From Nageia nagi (lineage: Eukaryota > Pinophyta), in the NCBI GenBank assembly GCA_050084985.1, contig JBITNC010000001.1:200818001-200882000 (forward strand): a DNA stretch of 64,000 bases. Direction: 5' to 3'. The position numbers and the translations under genes are program-made. The notes under the pieces were generated by a model, which saw only the letters and a list, made by a program, of their open reading frames with translations, had not been told where the DNA came from and made no database searches. Below are positions 59,144 through 64,000 of this stretch, piece by piece; position 1 is the stretch's first letter; every line of letters starts with the position of its first letter.

Positions 59144-59954
59144 TGTTGACACCTAAGAATAATCCCTTTAACAAGATCCCACTTAGGTACAACTTAACAT
59201 ACACATTTAATCATATTTGATCATATTTTGGTCATATTTTATCTTATTATCATATATTTCTTAGGTTATGTTCTTATATTTTATGTAAGGTACACTAGGA
59301 TGGCTTCAACCAATATTCAAGGGGTCAAATGGTAAATTATTATTATATAAATATAAGTATATCTAACTTGGAGAAGGCATGTCAATACTACATCTCGATA
59401 GTTGATACCCTACACTTGGGTATTTTTAAATGCCACCTATTGAGACTAGAATCTTGTTATCACTCAAACGAATATCTATTATCCACTTCTATGATCATAT
59501 GCTCAATTCAAATTCTCATTATATTTGTTGTCCTTGATCCTTATTTGCATACCTTATTCTTTAGGAATGTTTGTACCCATGCTAAGATCTGCACCCATGC
59601 TGAGCTTTTGGATATTAGCATTCATACTAGTATTTCTTGTATAGTTAGCCTTAGGATTTTCATAGCAAGGTTACCTCTCTTTTACAAGTTTATCTTTCAT
59701 ATTATTGACATCAACATAGGTAAGGATAAATAGGTATTTATCTTTCACTCAATTCCCTTCTCTTTAATGCATGTACCTGATTTTACATCTTGACATCAAT
59801 GTAATTTCATTATTCTATTACTTCACCATTAAATTCTCTTATTCATGTATGTTTACTTGAGTTATTTAGCTTAGGTTTATAATACAACAAATTTTTATGT
59901 GCTTTTAGTTCATTTAGAGTAAAATGCTAGGTGATACCAAAACACATATCAACA
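59144..59954 (+). mobile_element. 3' LTR of the 16.8-kb Tat-like element
   Basis: 811 bp, from TGTTGACACCTAAGAATAA to ACACATATCAACA, followed by CTTAA. It aligns with 43184-43915 along its length (tcccacttaggt, ccctacacttgggtattttt, acatcttgacatcaatgtaa). Confidence 0.88.
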
Positions 59955-60344
59955 CTTAAATCTACTATGACTATTTTTATCTATGAATAGGAAATTGAAT
60001 ATTTTCTTGATGATATCATCCACTTATGATGGGTATTGCTTTTGTCATTAATGTTATATATTTTAGAGTTTATAATCACATATATATTTATAAGGTGGTG
60101 TTTTATGTCTCCTTTTTTAGGTCATTATTTTCTCTTGGTTGTTCTCATTCCATGGATATCCATTCCACTTCACAACCAAGGAAAAGAGGGGGTAAAATAT
60201 ATCAACAATCCTTGATGTTCATAAAGTTCTATAACAAAACTAGGGAAGTATCAAATTTTTCTTATCTTTCTTCTTTGCTTCCTTTGCAAGCATAATTTCA
60301 TTTCAAGATTATTTCATTAAATTATGCTTGTAAAGAAGGGTAGT
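59955..60344 (+). other. 3' UTR of the older Tat-like copy, resumed
   Basis: Continuation of 42769-43183 after the 16.8-kb insertion. It contains tctatgaataggaaatt and ccaaggaaaagaggg and ends in the purine tract taaagaagggtagt (60331-60344). Confidence 0.6.
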
Positions 60345-61343
60345 TGTTGATACCTAATTTTCATCCTGTTAAGGTGGCCCCACTTAGGTGTTTTATTATA
60401 TTAATTTTATATCATATTATTAAGTTTTATATTATATCATTTATATGATTATATGTTATATTGACCCATTGTGGAATACTACTCATGTGGTATCTTTCTA
60501 TTCTTGTAGGTATCCTAACATTGATGCTACCCTCAAGGCATTCTATATAAGAGTACACTGTCCTATAAGAGGGGGAAGATCTTACATGGGTTCATTATTA
60601 GATATCTTCGTGATATGTCCATGCTTATTATCTTCAAAATTGCCTATTGGGATAGACATTTGATCACCACATGAACAATTTATTTTTTAATTTTACTATT
60701 ATATGCTATATTAGGCTTTTCATTTATCATATTGTTATTCATATCTTGAGTGTAGACTCTACTGATTAAAAGCTTAGCATCCACACTCTTTCTAATGTTA
60801 GTGCTACTATTCATGAGCTTAGTTTCCATGCTCCCATACATGCTTTGTGTTGGTATTTGTATCTATTGTTAGTGTGAAGTTTGCATATGAAGATCAGCTA
60901 TACATGATAAGTTCCTATTTATATATCTCTTTCACATCCAGATAAGATAATAGGTATTTATATATCTCTTTAGTAGTTTGAGCTTGAATTTCATACAAAT
61001 TTGAATTATTACTTTTGATTTTCTTATCTCCTTAGGTTTTTTTGGCATTATATATAATCCAATAACTTAATTCATTTATATATTATTTCATTATTCAAGT
61101 ATTTCATACTATTGTATTCCATGTTATTTGGTTGTTTGAATATTATTGCATATTATCACATGTGAATGATTAGCATAGTTTTTACATAGCTCATCCTCAT
61201 GTTCCCTAAAAATATCCAATGCTAATATTATTCATGATTATTATCTATATACATTTGCACACACTAACCAAGATTGTTATTTCATATTTGATCAATTAAT
61301 CTATTTATCATGATCATTATCATAGACTCAAATAACATCAATA
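60345..61343 (+). mobile_element. Tat-type LTR of a longer subfamily
   Basis: 999 bp, from TGTTGATACCTAATTTTCATCC to AACATCAATA. The first ~45 bp (including ccccacttaggtg) match the other Tat LTRs; the middle does not. A polypurine tract precedes it and a primer-site-like sequence follows, so it has internal sequence of an element on both sides. Confidence 0.7.
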
Positions 61344-61350
61344 ATTTTTT

Positions 61351-61368
61351 TGGTACTGATGTTGGAGG
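61351..61368 (+). other. Decayed primer binding site
   Basis: tggtactgatgttggagg sits 7 bp after the LTR. Compared with the usual Tat primer site (tggcgccgttgccgggg) nearly all differences are C-to-T or G-to-A. The assignment depends on accepting that decay pattern. Confidence 0.5.
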
Positions 61369-62785
61369 GTTATAATAGAGAAACAATCATAAACACTTAA
61401 TAGGAACATGGAGATGAATATCATTTTGAATACCACATTATCTTTAGCTCAATCAATTTGTATCAAAGATTTATCCCATTTATGATGTAATTATTATTGA
61501 AATATGTTCAATTTGAAGGTACTTGATTTTTTTTTTTGCTTTTTTTTATTTGTTTTTTTTTGTGTGTGTTGATAAATCGAAGATGTTATGATACTTGCCT
61601 TGATTAAAACTAAGTCATCCTCAAATAGAATCTATGTTGCCACCAAACATTTATGACTATGTTAATAGGTAAAAATTCCAAGAAATTGGTCTCCAAAAGC
61701 CCTAATAATAGAATTAGAAATGAAAATTTTCAAAAAATAAGTCCATTTTGACCTTTTTATCTTATTCATATCAAGTGTTGCTTTAAAAATGTCATAATCC
61801 AAGTTGATATGACTAATTGATTTTGTCTTAGTTATGTTCCCATTAGTCAGATTAACTTAGTCCTTAACCTAACCACCAACTTATTTTCATCAACCTACTC
61901 AAACTAACCAATGTTTTTTGTTATTTGGATCGAAATCATTGTTAACAAAACTCATTCATCATATCATCAAGCTTCTTGGTATTTTTATCGCATAAATTTT
62001 ATTTATGCATTTAAATAAATATATTTGCTTGTACTAATACACACCTAGAATATTAAATGTTATGATGTCAATGATTATATTGAATATGGTTATGATATCA
62101 ATGGTTGTCTTGAATATTGTTCTATATTGTGGGCTAACCCTATTTATGTAGGTACAAACTAACCTAAGGAGTAGGTCATATTATTATCTATACAAATAGG
62201 GATCTAATAGTAAGTCCACATCAAGGAGATATATGATCCCATATCTAGTCTTGGTGGTGGCAATCCTTTAGGTGTCTTTTGATGCCACCATTCAAGGCTA
62301 TGGTTTATGTACTTCCATATGTGAGTTATTCTAACATTAATAATCTATGTTCTAATTGAAACATCTATATGCAAATAATTTACTTGATTAGAAAGTAAAG
62401 ATCACTCCGATGAAGACCTTTGGTGCTCCTTATTCATGTTAAATACACCATCAGTGCTCCTCCTATACAACATATAGACTACCCATGGTCCTATTTTCAT
62501 GGTATTTTAGGTTATAGTTTTTGGAGTAGGATTCTTATACCATCCACATATCATCATTCTTCAATGTCAGGTATGCTTTATAAGGTAAGTACACAAATCA
62601 TAGTTCTTGATTGGTATTGTCATCCTAATTCTAGAGTGGCTATATTCTTCATGTATTTTCTTTTATGTGGTCTAAATTGCTATTAGTAGGTTCAAATAAG
62701 TATTTTGGGTTTTTAATTATTTATTTGTTTGCATTCTCAAAATATTTATAAACATTTGGTGAACTCGATGTGAAACTTAACTTCT
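61369..62785 (+). other. Leader region of the rightmost Tat-like element
   Basis: Non-coding as far as I can see. It includes a T-rich tract at 61527-61560. Open stretches such as 62420-62686 show no domain. Confidence 0.45.
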
Positions 62786-62791
62786 AAAAAT

Positions 62792-64000
62792 ATGAACAAT
62801 TCATTAGATCTATTGCCATTAAATCAATCAAAACTTGAGCCAACTAAAAGAAAAAGGAAATCATGGAAAGGTGTAATATCAATAAGAAAAATTGCTAGGT
62901 TAAATAAAGATAGTGTTCCTTTGGCTATTGAAACCAATTTTCTCGATGATGAATCTTATCATGAAGATTCTAAAGACAATGATAACCCTAGTAAAATAAG
63001 CATAAATATAATAGATGATGAATCTTATCATGGGGACATAGAAGAAAATGAGAGCCCTAAAGAAGAAATAAACCTTTTGAAAATAAATTGCAATTAGCCC
63101 TTTATCAATCTAAAAAATCTAATAATCTAAACCTAACAGAAGATAAATTAAGGTTAGTGCAAGAATTCATAAAGCTTCCTAGGATATTCTATAGGTTTAC
63201 CAATGATTTTACCATACCTCATTCATTGCATATCATTTATAAATTTTTGATTGAAAATAGTTCTTGGTCACCTTCTAGGATACTGCTAGCTAAGCCACCC
63301 CTCTTGTCATACAACTTAACAAGTCAACACAAGATTGTTCATGGTCTAAATCCTATTGAAATGGACCATACACAACCCAATTTTCCTATGGAAAGCCATG
63401 TCAATTTTTGTATGCTTTTTCCTTCATCCCTGAGTCAAACCATCATCAATCTGCATCATCCTTAACACTTGTGAAAATTTTAAAAAGTCATGAACCAATA
63501 ATGCTAGAAGAAACTAATTATGAACATTTGGATAATGAGATAGTTGAATTGGATGATGAGTCAAATAATGAAATAGAAATAGAACTTGAAATTGATCCTA
63601 TGGCGTAAGGACTTATCAATGCTTCCCTTACTAGTTAGATAGAGAAAAAGAGATTAAACAGATGGAAGGAAGAAAAAAAATAGGCACACAATCTTATTGA
63701 AAAGCTCAATTATGTGTAAGATAAGTAATTATAAGAGAATTAGATAATCAACTAATCCAAGAATGGAGAGATCAAAATAGGAGATTCACTCCTAAGACAC
63801 CTGAATATGAGAATGAGGAAGAAACTAAAAATCTAGAGAAAAGAATGGCATAATTGAAAGAAATGGCTAAACAACTAAAGAGGCTAATGTTATTAAGTAA
63901 AGAAAAAGAGTTTGAATAGCTAAATGAAAGGCACCCATCTTGTGCAAAAATAAAAGGCAAAACATGGAAAGGGAAAGATATAAATTTCAATAAATATGAT
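62792..64000 (+). pseudogene. Gag N-terminal region of the rightmost Tat-like element (runs off the window)
   Basis: Three overlapping open frames (62792-63097, 63088-63465, 63408-63608) and a continuing Lys/Glu-rich part to 64000. The first begins MNNSLDLLPLNQSKLEPTKR and holds an acidic motif twice (DDESYHEDSKDND, then DDESYHGDIEENESP). The third has HLDNEIVELDDESNNEIEIE. The last ~200 bp reads a coiled-coil-like stretch (KNLEKRMA*LKEMAKQLKRL) ending KGKDINFNKYD, which resembles the entry to a Tat Gag domain. The family assignment rests on position after the LTR and this ending; the upstream frames are not recognised. Confidence 0.5.

Larger units (their letters stand above)
43184..59954 (+). 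mobile_element. Tat-like Ty3/gypsy element, 16.8 kb including a DNA insertion
   Basis: LTRs at 43184-43915 and 59144-59954 (TGTTGACACCTAA...TCAACA), with target duplication CTTAG (43179-43183) / CTTAA (59955-59959). Plus-strand order: gag, protease, RT, RNase H, integrase (to 50148), then 3' UTR. The 3' UTR is opened at about 51.13-58.55 kb by a large insertion carrying a hAT transposase and 24-bp arrays, and resumes to the polypurine tract at 59130. It inserted into the 3' UTR of an older Tat-like copy. All proteins are decayed, though the RT catalytic box is intact. Confidence 0.82.

Overview
The window looks like plant nuclear DNA from a large, repeat-packed genome. It is AT-rich (roughly 30% G+C by eye) and CpG-poor, and almost every recognisable coding trace is a decayed retrotransposon or DNA transposon. 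The lineages are Ty3/gypsy chromovirus-like and Tat-like, a Ty1/copia-type LTR, and a plant hAT transposase. A seed plant with a bloated genome (a gymnosperm would fit) is my inference; no single-copy host gene was found to confirm it. I see no intact protein-coding gene, rRNA, tRNA gene or CRISPR array.

Layout: (A) 1-~4 kb, the pol end, chromodomain and 3' LTR of a plus-strand chromovirus. (B) 4-7.9 kb, no genes, but a 238-bp tandem duplication. (C) 7.93-~25 kb, one minus-strand Tat-like element (3' LTR, 3' UTR, integrase, RNase H, RT, protease, gag). It is split twice: by a 5.5-kb LTR retrotransposon (12280-17792, target duplication TTAAT) and by an odd three-LTR non-autonomous element (18785-21388, target duplication CATAT). 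In both cases the host reading frame resumes across the insertion when one target copy is kept. (D) 26532-36874, a chromovirus-type element with ~1.5-kb LTRs and target duplication TGGCA. It has lost RT, RNase H and integrase. It carries a ~61-bp repeat array broken by a copia-type segment, and its 3' LTR is split by a further non-autonomous LTR element (33416-36356). (E) 36.9-42.3 kb, gypsy gag/protease relics on opposite strands. (F) 43184-59954, a plus-strand Tat-like element (target duplication CTTAG/CTTAA) whose 3' UTR has been opened by a large DNA insertion. That insertion holds a hAT transposase pseudogene and three arrays of a 24-bp near-palindromic repeat. (G) 59955-64000, the 3' UTR and LTR of an older Tat-like element, then a primer-binding-site-like sequence and the gag-side leader of another copy running off the window end.

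The genes form no pathway. The window is a stratigraphy of insertions up to three levels deep, which gives relative ages. Most stop codons sit where CAA, CAG, CGA or TGG would be expected, as 5-methylcytosine deamination predicts. The structures that ordinary annotation does not explain are the 24-bp arrays around the hAT gene, one of which reverses orientation internally, and the three-LTR element inside a single perfect target-site duplication.
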